Source: Pseudomonas haemolytica
GTDB taxonomy: Bacteria; Pseudomonadota; Gammaproteobacteria; Pseudomonadales; Pseudomonadaceae
Length of the DNA: 64,000 nucleotides
Assembly (NCBI RefSeq): GCF_009659625.1
Contig: NZ_VOIW01000001.1
Coordinates: 868,001-932,000 of the forward strand
Direction: 5' to 3'
The translations under genes were made by a program, and so were the position numbers. Shown here piece by piece: positions 8,373-18,155 of this stretch; within the stretch, counting starts at the first letter, position 1, and each line of letters starts with the position of its first letter. The notes beneath the pieces are model-generated. The model was not told the DNA's origin. It made no database searches and saw nothing but the letters and a program-made list of their open reading frames with translations.

Positions 8373-9314
8373 ATGAAACGCCTTCCGCCGTTGCCCGCGT
8401 TGCATACCTTTTGGGTCACCGCCCAGTGCTGCAACTTCACGCGTGCCGCCGAGCAGCTGCACATCACCCAGGGCGCGGTGAGCCGCCAGATCGCCGGGTT
8501 GGAAAACCATTTGGGCTATGCCTTGTTCCTGCGCCAGGCGCGGGGCTTGAGCCTGACCCAGGAAGGTCGCGAGTGGGCACTGCGGGTGCAGCGGGTGTTC
8601 GGCTTGATCGGCGAGGCCGTGGAGCAGATCGGCAGCCGCCGTGGGGTCGTGCAACTCAAGGCGTCCACCTGCGTCATACGCTGGCTGCTGCCGCGCTTGC
8701 TGCAATGGCAAAAGGAGCGCCCGGATGTGCCAGTGGAACTCACCACCACCGTGGCCTATACCGTGGACTTTCGCCGCGAGCCATTCGACGCGGCGGTGAT
8801 CTATGCGCCCATCGCTGAGCAGGCCGCCGAGGCCCGGCATCTGTTCGATGAACAACTGACCCCGGTGTGTGCGCCGACGTTGCTGGAGGGCTTGCACACG
8901 CCGGCTGATCTGCAGCAACAGGTGCTGTTGCATCCCACGCGGGATGAACGGGATTGGGCGCTGTGGTTGAAGGCGGCGGATACGCACCTGACTAATCTCA
9001 GCCAGGGGCATCATTTCGAAACACTGGACCTGGCGATGACGGTGGCGTCACAAGGCTCCGGCGTGGCGATCGGTGATCGTGCGTTGATTGGCGAGGATCT
9101 GAAGGCAGGGCGGCTGGCAACGCCGTTTGAGCTGCGGGTGCCGACGGGGATGGGGTATTACCTGGTGTATCCGCCGGGGACGGTGCCTTCTGCTGGGTTG
9201 TTGGCCCTGATGGATTGGCTGGTCAGCCAGGCACAAATGTGGGAGGGGGCAAACCCCCTCCCACAACTTTTGAACCGCGTTGTATCAGTAACCCACGGTG
9301 AAGCGCTTACGTGA
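8373..9314 (+). CDS. LysR-family regulator with a repeat-encoded tail
   Basis: About 313 residues. The N-terminus (MKRLPPLPALHTFWVTAQ, then TQGAVSRQIAGLE) is GcvA-type winged helix-turn-helix, followed by an effector domain. The ATG at 8373 fits the usual family start; one at 8346 would add nine residues, and neither has a clear ribosome binding site. The gene is divergent from the AruI-like decarboxylase and is its likely regulator. The normal family end is near residue 288 (WLVSQAQM). The last 25 or so codons run through a REP palindrome at 9238-9265, and the stop lies 30 bp inside the convergent gene. Confidence 0.8.
   Translation: MKRLPPLPALHTFWVTAQCCNFTRAAEQLHITQGAVSRQIAGLENHLGYALFLRQARGLSLTQEGREWALRVQRVFGLIGEAVEQIGSRRGVVQLKASTCVIRWLLPRLLQWQKERPDVPVELTTTVAYTVDFRREPFDAAVIYAPIAEQAAEARHLFDEQLTPVCAPTLLEGLHTPADLQQQVLLHPTRDERDWALWLKAADTHLTNLSQGHHFETLDLAMTVASQGSGVAIGDRALIGEDLKAGRLATPFELRVPTGMGYYLVYPPGTVPSAGLLALMDWLVSQAQMWEGANPLPQLLNRVVSVTHGEALT
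9238..9265. repeat. REP palindrome (TGTGGGAGGGGG type)
   Basis: Perfect inverted repeat with arms TGTGGGAGGGGG / CCCCCTCCCACA and a CAAA centre. It is read as the C-terminal codons of the LysR gene, before that gene's stop. The same unit recurs at 15954, 24841, 27343 and 29809. Confidence 0.85.
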
Positions 9315-9899
9315 ATGCTTCGGGGTCTCCACTTCATCAATCAACGCGATGGCAAAGTCGGCAAAACTGATCGAGCTTTTACCATCACCGCTCACCAGCA
9401 GATCATCCTGGCCCAGGCGGAATTTACCGGTGCGCTCGGTTCCATCGAATAGGGCGGAGGGTGACAGGAACGTCCAATCCAATTGCTTTTCCTGACGCAG
9501 GGTTTCCAGGAATTCAGCCCCCGCACTGGCCTCGGCCTTGTATTCCTCCGGGAAGCCCGGGCTGTCGATCACCCGGCTGCCGTCCGGTAGCAGCAGCGAA
9601 CCTGCACCACCCACCACCAGCAAGCGTTTCACGCCGGCCTGTTTCACCGGCCCGATCACGGCGCTGGCGGGCAAGGTGGCGAAGTGCGCAGCGCTGATCA
9701 CCACGTCGCTGCCGCTGATGGCTTGTTCCAGGGCATCGGCATCCAGTGCGTCGACTTGCTTGGGCGTGACGCCCGGGCGTACGCCTAGCTTGTCGGTATT
9801 GCGGGCGATGGCGGTGACGGTGTGCCCACGGCGCAGCGCTTCTTCCAGCAGTTGGCTACCGGCACGCCCGGTGGCACCAATGATTGCGATCTTGCTCAT
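9285..9899 (-). CDS. NAD(P)-binding Rossmann protein, atypical SDR/NmrA-like
   Basis: 204 residues. The N-terminal dinucleotide-binding motif reads KIAIIGATGRAGSQL (GxTGxxG). The protein lacks the Y-x-x-x-K catalytic pair of classical short-chain dehydrogenases and resembles the NAD(P)H-binding YwnB/NmrA group, which act as redox sensors or reductases. I chose the ATG at 9899 because GGAGAA precedes it; the upstream in-frame ATG at 9911 has no site. It lies 35 bp from the metallo-beta-lactamase-fold gene on the same strand and overlaps the LysR gene on the other strand by 30 bp at the 3' ends. Confidence 0.8.
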   Translation of the reverse strand: MSKIAIIGATGRAGSQLLEEALRRGHTVTAIARNTDKLGVRPGVTPKQVDALDADALEQAISGSDVVISAAHFATLPASAVIGPVKQAGVKRLLVVGGAGSLLLPDGSRVIDSPGFPEEYKAEASAGAEFLETLRQEKQLDWTFLSPSALFDGTERTGKFRLGQDDLLVSGDGKSSISFADFAIALIDEVETPKHSRKRFTVGY

Positions 9900-9933
9900 G
9901 ACGTTCTCCAACAGGGTTAGGGTTTAAAACCAA

Positions 9934-10800
9934 TCACCACTTCATTTCGCCCTTGGCAACTTTGGCGCTCAGTTCCAGCGAGCTCTCGTCGGCGAGGGTG
10001 GGGTAACGCTTTTTCATGGCCGCGATCAGGGCGGCGGAATCCTTGGCCTTGGCGGTCTCGATGTCGAACGCCTTGATGTAGTCAGCGGTGAATTTCACCG
10101 AGGCCAGCGAAGGCGTGCCCAGGTAGTGGCCCGGAATCACGGTGCTCGGCTTCAGTTCTTCAATACGCTTAAGGGTCGCCAACCAGTCTTTATGGGATTG
10201 CGCGCCCTGGGTATCCGCCATCCACAGGTGGATGTTTTCTGCGACAACCACACCACCGACCACGGCCTTGATGGAGGGGATCCACACGAAGCTGCGATCC
10301 GGCTGCGGGCCGTCGAGGCCGATCACTTCAAGCTGTTGCCCTTCAAGGGTCAGGCTATGGCCTTGCAGTACCTGCGGCACGATGGTCTTGGCCGGTTTGT
10401 CGGCACCCATTTTCGGGCCCCAGAATTCCAGCTTGCCGGCGACGGTGGCGTTGATATGGTCGACCACCGGTTGCGGGGCCAGCACCTTGGCATCGGGGAA
10501 TGCGGCGGTCAGGGTGTCGAGGCCGAAGTAGTAGTCCGGGTCGCCATGGCTGATGTAGATGGTGGTCAGGTGCTTGCCGCTGGCGCGGATTTTCTGTACC
10601 AGTTGTTCGGCTTGGCCTTTGCCGAATTGCGCATCCACCAGGATCGCGTCTTTCGCGCCGCTCACCAGCACCGAGCTGACCGGGAAGATCGCGGCTTCGC
10701 CTGGGTTGTAGACGTCAAGTTTCAGCTCTGCCGCTGCGGCGTGGGCGGCGAAGGCCAGGGCAGCAGTGGCCAGGGTCAAGCGTTTGAGGGTCGAGAACAT
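9934..10800 (-). CDS. exported metallo-beta-lactamase-fold hydrolase
   Basis: 288 residues with a clear signal peptide (MFSTLKRLTLATAALAFAAHAAAA). The metal-binding region reads YISHGDPDYYFGLDTL, a variant of HxHxDH in which the first histidine is kept and aspartates follow. A later histidine sits in VIPGHYLG. It is therefore a periplasmic MBL-fold protein of unknown substrate; the variant motif suggests altered metal binding. It is divergent from the LysR gene at 10906 with about 105 bp between, so that regulator probably controls it and perhaps the Rossmann-fold gene downstream. Confidence 0.8.
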   Translation of the reverse strand: MFSTLKRLTLATAALAFAAHAAAAELKLDVYNPGEAAIFPVSSVLVSGAKDAILVDAQFGKGQAEQLVQKIRASGKHLTTIYISHGDPDYYFGLDTLTAAFPDAKVLAPQPVVDHINATVAGKLEFWGPKMGADKPAKTIVPQVLQGHSLTLEGQQLEVIGLDGPQPDRSFVWIPSIKAVVGGVVVAENIHLWMADTQGAQSHKDWLATLKRIEELKPSTVIPGHYLGTPSLASVKFTADYIKAFDIETAKAKDSAALIAAMKKRYPTLADESSLELSAKVAKGEMKW

Positions 10801-10905
10801 CGGGCAGCTCCTGCCATGGGTAAGGTGTGAACAGAGCTTAGTTGCATAAAACACAACAAAAAATGCGATGCTTGGACATAGTTTGTTTCTAAAATCGGGC
10901 AAATC

Positions 10906-11811
10906 ATGGATCGTCTTCAAGCAATGCGCGTGTTTGTCACCGTGGTGGACCTGGGCAGCCAGTCCGCTGCTGCCGACCACCTCGACCTGTCGCGCCCGGT
11001 GGTTTCGCGCTACCTGGCCGAGCTGGAAGACTGGGTTGGTGCACGCCTGCTGCACCGCACCACGCGCAAGCTCAGCCTCACCGCGGCAGGAGGTGAAACC
11101 CTGCCGCGCTGCCGGCAATTGCTGGAGCTGTGCTGCGATATGCAGGCCGCCGTCAGCGAACCGGATGAGGCGCCACGCGGGCAACTGCGGCTGAGTGTCA
11201 GCACCTCGTTCGGTCAGTCACAGTTGGCTGGGGTTATCGCTGAGTACGTCAAACGCTACCCCTTGGTGACGGTTGATCTGCAAATGCTCGACCGTACCGT
11301 CAACCTGGTGGATGAACGTATCGACCTGGCCATTCGTACCAGCAATGACCTGGACCCGAACCTGATCGCCCGGCGCCTGACGGTCTGCCGTTCGGTGGTG
11401 TGCGCAACCCCGGCCTATCTGGCGGAGCACCCGGCCCCGCGAAAGGTCGAAGACCTGGCCCGGCATAACTGTCTGACCCACTCTTACTTCGGCAAAAGCC
11501 TGTGGCATTTCGAAGAGCACGGCGAACACGTGTCGGTGCCGATACACGGCAATATCACCGCCAACGAGGCCAGCACCTTGTTGCGCCTGACATTGGCCGG
11601 GGCAGGCGTGGCCATGTTGCCCAGTTACCAGGCCGGTGACTTGATCCGCAGCGGTGAACTGGTGCGTTTGCTGCCCGACGCCGAGCCGCGGCAGATGAAC
11701 ATCTACGCGGTGTACGCCTCGCGCAAACACATGCCCTCGGCGCTGCGCAGCCTGTTGGATTTTCTGGTGCTGCGGTTTCCCGAGGAGCCTGTGTGGGATG
11801 TCGGTCTCTAG
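10906..11811 (+). CDS. LysR-family transcriptional regulator
   Basis: 301 residues, opening MDRLQAMRVFVTVVDLGSQS with a helix-turn-helix at about 20-45 (AADHLDLSRPVVSRYLAELE). This is the CrgA/PtxR-like LysR branch that often controls a neighbouring oxidoreductase. The effector-binding domain spans about 92-295. It is divergent from the exported metallo-beta-lactamase-fold gene, its most likely target. No strong ribosome binding site is visible, but the start matches the family. Confidence 0.85.
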   Translation: MDRLQAMRVFVTVVDLGSQSAAADHLDLSRPVVSRYLAELEDWVGARLLHRTTRKLSLTAAGGETLPRCRQLLELCCDMQAAVSEPDEAPRGQLRLSVSTSFGQSQLAGVIAEYVKRYPLVTVDLQMLDRTVNLVDERIDLAIRTSNDLDPNLIARRLTVCRSVVCATPAYLAEHPAPRKVEDLARHNCLTHSYFGKSLWHFEEHGEHVSVPIHGNITANEASTLLRLTLAGAGVAMLPSYQAGDLIRSGELVRLLPDAEPRQMNIYAVYASRKHMPSALRSLLDFLVLRFPEEPVWDVGL

Positions 11812-11911
11812 GCCGACATAAATCTGTTGAATGGCGCCCAATAATGGCAACTCGCCCTGACTGACCTATGCTTTAAACAGCACCCTGTAGATCCGTTCAG
11901 AGGTCTGTGCC

Positions 11912-12091
11912 ATGAGCATCAAAACCAGAAAGTACCTGACGATTTTTACCCTCTGCGCATTGGCTACGGCGCTGTATGGGACTGCCGCTTACCGCGTTGA
12001 GCAAACCCGCATGCAGCCGGCGGCTTTCGCCATCAGCTGCCATCAAGGCCAATGCGTTCCGCGCACCGGCAGTTTCAGCGCGCTCAGGTAG
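11912..12091 (+). CDS. small exported or membrane-anchored peptide, 59 residues
   Basis: ATG at 11912 preceded by AGAGG (11900-11904), ending in TAG at 12089-12091. The N-terminus (MSIKTRKYLTIFTLCALATA) is a strong signal sequence or single membrane anchor. The mature part is about 30 residues with a C-x-x-x-x-C pair (SCHQGQCVP) that could form a disulphide. Its function is unknown. It overlaps the end of the convergent pobR gene by 8 bp. The only support is the ribosome binding site and the signal-peptide look. Confidence 0.5.
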   Translation: MSIKTRKYLTIFTLCALATALYGTAAYRVEQTRMQPAAFAISCHQGQCVPRTGSFSALR

Positions 12092-12959
12092 GCTGATCGG
12101 CTTTAAGTTGCTCGCGAAAAGCCTTGGGTGAAAAACCGACTCGACGGCGAAACAGCCGCGAGAAATTGGTCGGATCGGAAAAACCCAGCACCTCGGACAT
12201 CTCATTGATGGTCATGCTGGTGTAGGTCAGCAGGCGCTTGGCTTCCAGCAACTGGCGGTCATGCATGATCTGCAACGCAGGCTGCCCGCCCAATTCCCGA
12301 CATGTCCCGTTCAAATGTGAGACCGAGATGCCCAGCTTGTGGGCCAAGTCTTCAATCTTGGGGTGCTCGCGGTAATGCTGTTCGACCAATTGGGTGAAGC
12401 GCCGAAAATACTCACGACCACGCGGCGCCCGTGGATGACGGCGTTGGATCGCCTGGCGGCTGACCCACACCAGCAGCACGCTGACCAGGGCGTGCAACAT
12501 CATGTCCCGGGCTGGTTGCTCGTCGGCGTATTCGTCCTGCAAGCGGGCGAACAGGTTGTTCAAGTAATCGCTGTCCTTGCCCGCCGGGTAACTGCCCAGG
12601 GTTTGCAGGCCATCGATGGTATCGCCCAGTTGCGCCTGCAAGTGGCTGACCAGCGGCGCCGATAGGGTCACCACGTAACCTTGCACATCTTCGGAAAAAC
12701 GAAAGCCATGCACGCAGAGCGGGGGCAGCACTTGCAGGCTCGACTCGTTGAGCGTGGTGCGCTGGCCTTCGATCTCCAGCTGTGCCTGGCCTTTATGTAC
12801 ATACAGTAACTGGCACAGATCCGCGTGCCGGTGGGGCTGGATTTCCCACTGGTATTCCCGACTGCGTCGGGAAATGGTTTCGCAGTGCAACAAATCGGGA
12901 GTCGGCCACTGCTGGCTTTCCCCGTAAAGCTTGAAGACCGGAATCGCGGTTTTGGTCAT
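12084..12959 (-). CDS. pobR: PobR, AraC-family activator of pobA
   Basis: 291 residues: an N-terminal cupin-like sensing domain (HRHADLCQLLYVHKG near residue 45) and a C-terminal AraC/XylS DNA-binding domain (about 185-285) with two helix-turn-helix units, the second reading MSEVLGFSDPTNFSRLFRR. AraC-type PobR in Pseudomonas senses 4-hydroxybenzoate and activates pobA. Here it is divergent from pobA across 180 bp, exactly the known arrangement. The identification rests on sequence type plus this context. Confidence 0.9.
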   Translation of the reverse strand: MTKTAIPVFKLYGESQQWPTPDLLHCETISRRSREYQWEIQPHRHADLCQLLYVHKGQAQLEIEGQRTTLNESSLQVLPPLCVHGFRFSEDVQGYVVTLSAPLVSHLQAQLGDTIDGLQTLGSYPAGKDSDYLNNLFARLQDEYADEQPARDMMLHALVSVLLVWVSRQAIQRRHPRAPRGREYFRRFTQLVEQHYREHPKIEDLAHKLGISVSHLNGTCRELGGQPALQIMHDRQLLEAKRLLTYTSMTINEMSEVLGFSDPTNFSRLFRRRVGFSPKAFREQLKADQPT

Positions 12960-13118
12960 GGTTTCAATCCGATACTCAGGATAGTGGTTCGGTAATCGCC
13001 CCGATTGGCGAAAAGCGCAGGCTTTGACGCAGTTTTCACCTTCTTATGCTGCTCGCTCAAGTGAAAAATGTCAGCCACAAGACCAATGACAACTCTTTCA
13101 CTCTATCTGTTCGGGTGA

Positions 13119-14333
<1,215 letters not shown>

Positions 14334-14399
14334 CCTGCTATCGTATCGAGCATTCCCGCAGGCGATCTTTGCCTGCTGGCCCTGCTCGAAGGTTCCGCC

Positions 14400-15917
14400 G
14401 TGACTCACCTCAATCAGCCTGCTCCAACCGTTCCCGCCGTGCGCAGTATCCTTGCCGCGCTGATGATGGCGATCTTCCTGGGGGCCCTGGACCAGACCAT
14501 TGTCGCCGTGTCCATGCCGGCCATTTCCGCGCAGTTCCATGACGTCAACCTGTTGGCCTGGGTGATCTCCGGCTACATGGTGGCGATGACGGTGGCCGTG
14601 CCGATCTACGGCAAGCTCGGCGACCTGTATGGGCGACGGCCAATGATGCTGATCGGCATGGGCGCGTTCACCCTGGCGTCGCTGTTCTGTGGCATGGCAC
14701 AGAGCATGGAGCAATTGGTGCTGGCACGGATTCTCCAGGGCATCGGTGCTGGCGGGATGATCTCGGTCAGCCAGGCGATCATCGGCGACATCATCCCACC
14801 CCGTGAGCGTGGGCGTTACCAGGGTTACTTCAGCAGCATGTACGCGGTAGCCAGCGTGGCCGGGCCGGTGCTGGGCGGCTATATGACCGAGTACCTGTCG
14901 TGGCGCTGGGTGTTCCTGATCAACCTGCCGCTGGGCGCTGGCGCCTGGTACCTGGCCCATCGCACCCTGGTGGGGCTGCCGGTGCCGCAGCGCAAGCCGA
15001 TCATTGATTACCTGGGCACCGTGCTGATGATCATCGGCCTGACTGCCTTGCTGCTGGGCGTCACGGAAATCGGCCAGGGCCATCATTGGCGTGACACTGA
15101 AGTGTTGGGGTTCCTCGCTTGCGCGTTGCTGGCGTTGAGCGTGTTTGTATGGCACGAACGCCGTGCCCGCGAACCGTTGCTGCCCATGCACCTGTTTGCC
15201 AACCGCAGCGCGGTGTTGTGCTGGTGCACGATTTTCGTCACCAGCTTCCAGGCGATTTCCCTGACCGTGCTGATGCCCCTGCGTTACCAGACCGTGACCG
15301 GCTCCGGCGCCGAAAGCGCCGCCCTGCACCTGCTGCCGCTGGCGATGGGTTTGCCGATGGGGGCTTATTTTGCCGGGCGCATGACCTCGGTGACCGGCCG
15401 CTATAAACCGATGATCCTCAGTGGCGCGTTATTGAGCCCGCTGGCGATTCTCGGCATGGCCTACAGCGCGCCCCAGGCGGTGGGGATCACCGCTGTGTTC
15501 ATGCTGTTGTGCGGGATTGCCGCCGGTATGCAGTTCCCGACCTCGTTGGTAGGCACGCAGAATTCGGTGGAGCAACGGGACATCGGCGTCGCCACCAGCA
15601 CCACCAACCTGTTCCGCTCCCTGGGCGGGGCCGTGGGGGTGGCGTGTATGTCGGCGCTGTTGCTGGCACTGTTGCAGGATTCCAGTTTTGTGCACTTGGG
15701 CAGCGGCGCGCTGGTGGGCGAAGGCAGTTCCGGCAACGTGCTGCTCGACGGCCTCAACGCTGCGTCCGGGCCGGCGCAGGATGCCTTGCGCGGCGAGTTG
15801 GCGGTGACATTCCGGCATTTGCTGATGGTGAGTGCGGCGGTGTCGCTGCTTGGGTTGGCGGCGGCGATAGCGATGCCGAACCGAGTGTTGCGCGGTCGTG
15901 AAGACAAGGCGCGTTAA
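14400..15917 (+). CDS. MFS transporter, DHA2 (EmrB/QacA) family
   Basis: 505 residues with about fourteen membrane helices. The signature segments are GALDQTIVAVSMP in helix 1, GYMVAMTVAVPIYGKLGDLYGRRPMM in helices 2-3 (motif A), and VAGPVLGGYM (motif C of drug/H+ antiporters). This family exports drugs or other hydrophobic compounds. The start is GTG at 14400 with AAGG upstream. Lying just after pobA, it might export aromatic intermediates or act independently; that is inference. A REP palindrome follows the stop. Confidence 0.85.
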   Translation: MTHLNQPAPTVPAVRSILAALMMAIFLGALDQTIVAVSMPAISAQFHDVNLLAWVISGYMVAMTVAVPIYGKLGDLYGRRPMMLIGMGAFTLASLFCGMAQSMEQLVLARILQGIGAGGMISVSQAIIGDIIPPRERGRYQGYFSSMYAVASVAGPVLGGYMTEYLSWRWVFLINLPLGAGAWYLAHRTLVGLPVPQRKPIIDYLGTVLMIIGLTALLLGVTEIGQGHHWRDTEVLGFLACALLALSVFVWHERRAREPLLPMHLFANRSAVLCWCTIFVTSFQAISLTVLMPLRYQTVTGSGAESAALHLLPLAMGLPMGAYFAGRMTSVTGRYKPMILSGALLSPLAILGMAYSAPQAVGITAVFMLLCGIAAGMQFPTSLVGTQNSVEQRDIGVATSTTNLFRSLGGAVGVACMSALLLALLQDSSFVHLGSGALVGEGSSGNVLLDGLNAASGPAQDALRGELAVTFRHLLMVSAAVSLLGLAAAIAMPNRVLRGREDKAR

Positions 15918-15953
15918 CTGGCACCCTGATAAACCGAATGTAGGAGATCGAAA

Positions 15954-15981
15954 TGTGGGAGGGGGCAAGCCCCCTCCCACA
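15954..15981. repeat. REP palindrome (TGTGGGAGGGGG type)
   Basis: Same 28-bp inverted repeat as at 9238, with CAAG at the centre. It sits between the convergent MFS and Cache-protein genes, where it could act as a bidirectional transcript-end hairpin. Confidence 0.85.
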
Positions 15982-16004
15982 GTTTGATTGCATTCCAATT
16001 TAGA

Positions 16005-16847
16005 TCATGGGCTGTAGTAACCCACCGCCACCATGAAATGGCCGGCCTTGCGCAGGTACGCGTGTTTGTTCTCGACCTTGCCAGTCACCGGGTTTTTCCA
16101 GCGGTATTTGTATTCGCCCTGGTCCTGCTCGGCCATCAGCTTGAGGATCGGCTCGCCCACCGGTTTGCCGTCCGGGTCCTTGATCTTGCCGAAGTCGGTG
16201 TTGACCAATCGCAGGTTGGTGCCGTGGGCCACATAGCGATGGGTATCCAGGTCGACCACAAACACATAAAGGTCATCCTGCAGGAAACCGCCCTGCAAGG
16301 CGTTGATCGCTTTCAGCGTGGCGGTTTCATCCTTCATCAGCGCGTCCACCGCCTTGTTGCGCAGAGCCCGGGCCTGTTCCGGCGTGGCCCGTGGCAGGTA
16401 ATAACCCACCGCCAGGATGCGTTGGCCCACTCGCTGATAAAACACATGCTTGTGTTCGACCTTGCCGTCATTCCAGTTCTGCCAGCGATAGTCGGCCTGC
16501 TGGATACCCTGGCCTTCGGGCACGCTGAGCGCTTGTTTGAACGAGGCTTGCAGGTCTGGCCCGAGCACCTCGGACACATCGCGACCGATCAGCGCGGAGG
16601 AGGGGCCGCCACTGGCGAGCAGCACGCCCTGGGTATCGACCACGAACACGTAGCGGTCCTGGTCGATGAATTCACCCTGGCGACTGAAGGCCGCAAGGGC
16701 CTTGTCGCCTTGCTTGTGGTAGTACGCCAAGGCCTTTTCCAGCAGGGCCTTGGCGGCTTGCGCGTCTGCTTCCTGAGCTGTTTGGGCATGCACCTGGCTG
16801 CCCCATAACAACAGCAGCAGCCAGGTGAGTCGGAGCAGTGTGTTCAT
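16005..16847 (-). CDS. exported double-Cache-domain protein
   Basis: 280 residues with a signal peptide (MNTLLRLTWLLLLLWGSQVHA). Two tandem Cache-type sensor repeats follow at about 45-160 and 165-278. Each has YVFVVD, a glycine-rich turn, a W/Y-rich segment and a closing VGYYLP or VGYYSP. There is no membrane anchor after the signal peptide and no signalling output domain, so it is a free periplasmic sensor or ligand-binding protein, not a chemoreceptor. It lies 55 bp after cynS on the same strand, suggesting it is the third gene of the cyanate operon. Its ligand is unknown. Confidence 0.8.
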   Translation of the reverse strand: MNTLLRLTWLLLLLWGSQVHAQTAQEADAQAAKALLEKALAYYHKQGDKALAAFSRQGEFIDQDRYVFVVDTQGVLLASGGPSSALIGRDVSEVLGPDLQASFKQALSVPEGQGIQQADYRWQNWNDGKVEHKHVFYQRVGQRILAVGYYLPRATPEQARALRNKAVDALMKDETATLKAINALQGGFLQDDLYVFVVDLDTHRYVAHGTNLRLVNTDFGKIKDPDGKPVGEPILKLMAEQDQGEYKYRWKNPVTGKVENKHAYLRKAGHFMVAVGYYSP

Positions 16848-16902
16848 GTACCCGTCCCTCGATCTTGTTGATGTGACAAGAGCGTAGACGGTCATCGCGC
16901 AA

Positions 16903-17373
16903 TCAGAAGGGTTTAGTCGGCAGGTACTTGCCGTCCAGGGTGATGACTGCACGGGAGCCGCCGTCCGGGTCTTCGACTTTCTTGATGTCCAGCTTGAAAT
17001 TGATGGCACTGATGATGCCGTCGCCGAATTGCTCATGCACCAGGGCCTTGAGGGTAGAACCGTAGACCTGCAGCATTTCGTAGAAACGGTACAGGGTCGG
17101 GTCGGTCGGTACACCGCTTGGGAAGCTACCGCGCAGCGGCACGCTTTGCAGCAGGCGGCTGGCGTCCTGGTCGAGGCCAAGTTTGTCGCACACGATGTCG
17201 GCCGCGTCCTTGGGTAGCGGGTGCTGGCCGAGCAGGGCAGCGGTGACGAACGCCAGGCTCAACCCGGTGCCGTCGGTGAGGTCCTGCCACGACAGGTTCT
17301 TGCGCGCCTTGAGGTCGATAACGGTGTCGGCCAGGGCCAGGCGCGGGGTTTGGGCGAATTGGGATTGCAACAT
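16903..17373 (-). CDS. cynS: cyanate hydratase (cyanase)
   Basis: 156 residues, the exact family length. The three catalytic residues known from E. coli cyanase are at the same positions: R96 and E99 in LYRFYEM and S122 in DGIISAINF. An N-terminal helical domain (residues 1-80) is followed by the catalytic decamer-forming domain. The enzyme decomposes cyanate with bicarbonate to ammonia and carbon dioxide. It lies 28 bp after cynT in the same operon, the carbonic anhydrase replenishing its bicarbonate. CynR, divergent, is the likely cyanate-responsive activator. Confidence 0.96.
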   Translation of the reverse strand: MLQSQFAQTPRLALADTVIDLKARKNLSWQDLTDGTGLSLAFVTAALLGQHPLPKDAADIVCDKLGLDQDASRLLQSVPLRGSFPSGVPTDPTLYRFYEMLQVYGSTLKALVHEQFGDGIISAINFKLDIKKVEDPDGGSRAVITLDGKYLPTKPF

Positions 17374-17401
17374 GGTGATGTCCTCTTGGTTTAAGTCAGG
17401 T

Positions 17402-18043
17402 TCAGGCGGCGTGGGCGCAGGTGGCCGGATGGTCGAGCAGGGAGACGAAGCGCCCAGTGCGCCCGTCCAACGCGTCGATGCCGCCGGTTTCGATGTCGTA
17501 TACCCAGCCGTGCAGGTTCATCCGGCCTTGTTCCATGGCCAGGGCGACGCTGGGGTGGGTCTTGAGATTAGCCAGTTGGGCGACCACGTTTTCGCGCACC
17601 AATGCATCCAGGCGTGCAGCGTCCGAGACGTGCTGGCGCGAAGCGTTGATCACCTTGGCCGACTCGGCATGGCGCAACCAGTTGGCAACGGCCGGCAAGT
17701 GGTCCAGGCATTTGCAGGTGGAAATCGCGGTCATTGCACCGCAGTCCGAATGCCCGCAGATCACAATGTCGCTGACGCCGAGTACTGCCACTGCATATTC
17801 AACCGTAGCCGACACGCCGCCCGGCTCTGGGCCATAGGACGGCACGATGTTGCCGGCATTGCGGATGACGAACAGATCACCGGGTTCCTGCTGGGTCAAA
17901 AGCTCCGGGACTACGCGGCTGTCGGAGCAGGACACGAACAAGGTGCCGGGGTTTTGTGTGGTTGCCAGGTGTTTGAACAGGTCGCTGCGTTGGGTAAAGG
18001 CTTCATTTTGAAATTTGCGAAAGCCGTCGATGAGATGCTGCAT
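17402..18043 (-). CDS. cynT: beta-class carbonic anhydrase of the cyn operon
   Basis: 213 residues. The zinc ligands of beta-carbonic anhydrases are visible: C39-x-D41-x-R43 (SCSDSR) and H98-x-x-C101 (GHSDCGAM). I used the ATG at 18043, preceded by AAGGAGAA; upstream in-frame starts overlap the promoter and the cynR start. The enzyme hydrates carbon dioxide to bicarbonate, which cyanase consumes. As first gene of cynT-cynS, divergent from cynR, it should be induced by cyanate. Confidence 0.93.
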   Translation of the reverse strand: MQHLIDGFRKFQNEAFTQRSDLFKHLATTQNPGTLFVSCSDSRVVPELLTQQEPGDLFVIRNAGNIVPSYGPEPGGVSATVEYAVAVLGVSDIVICGHSDCGAMTAISTCKCLDHLPAVANWLRHAESAKVINASRQHVSDAARLDALVRENVVAQLANLKTHPSVALAMEQGRMNLHGWVYDIETGGIDALDGRTGRFVSLLDHPATCAHAA

Positions 18044-18122
18044 GGTGGTTCTCCTTGCGTCGCTGATGGAGCAAGGATGGAAGTTTTCGGCTATAGCGTC
18101 CAAGACCGGTTTATTATGCTTT

Positions 18123-18141
18123 CTATAAGTCATGCCTATAG
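18123..18141. promoter_or_regulatory. candidate CynR operator between cynR and cynT
   Basis: Inverted repeat CTATA-N9-TATAG lies 15 bp before the cynR start, and another CTATAG occurs at 18091-18096 nearer cynT. LysR sites are typically such A/T-rich dyads, so this intergenic pair may be the CynR recognition and activation sites. This is inferred from sequence only. Confidence 0.4.
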
Positions 18142-18155
18142 TTGGAGCGTTGTCG

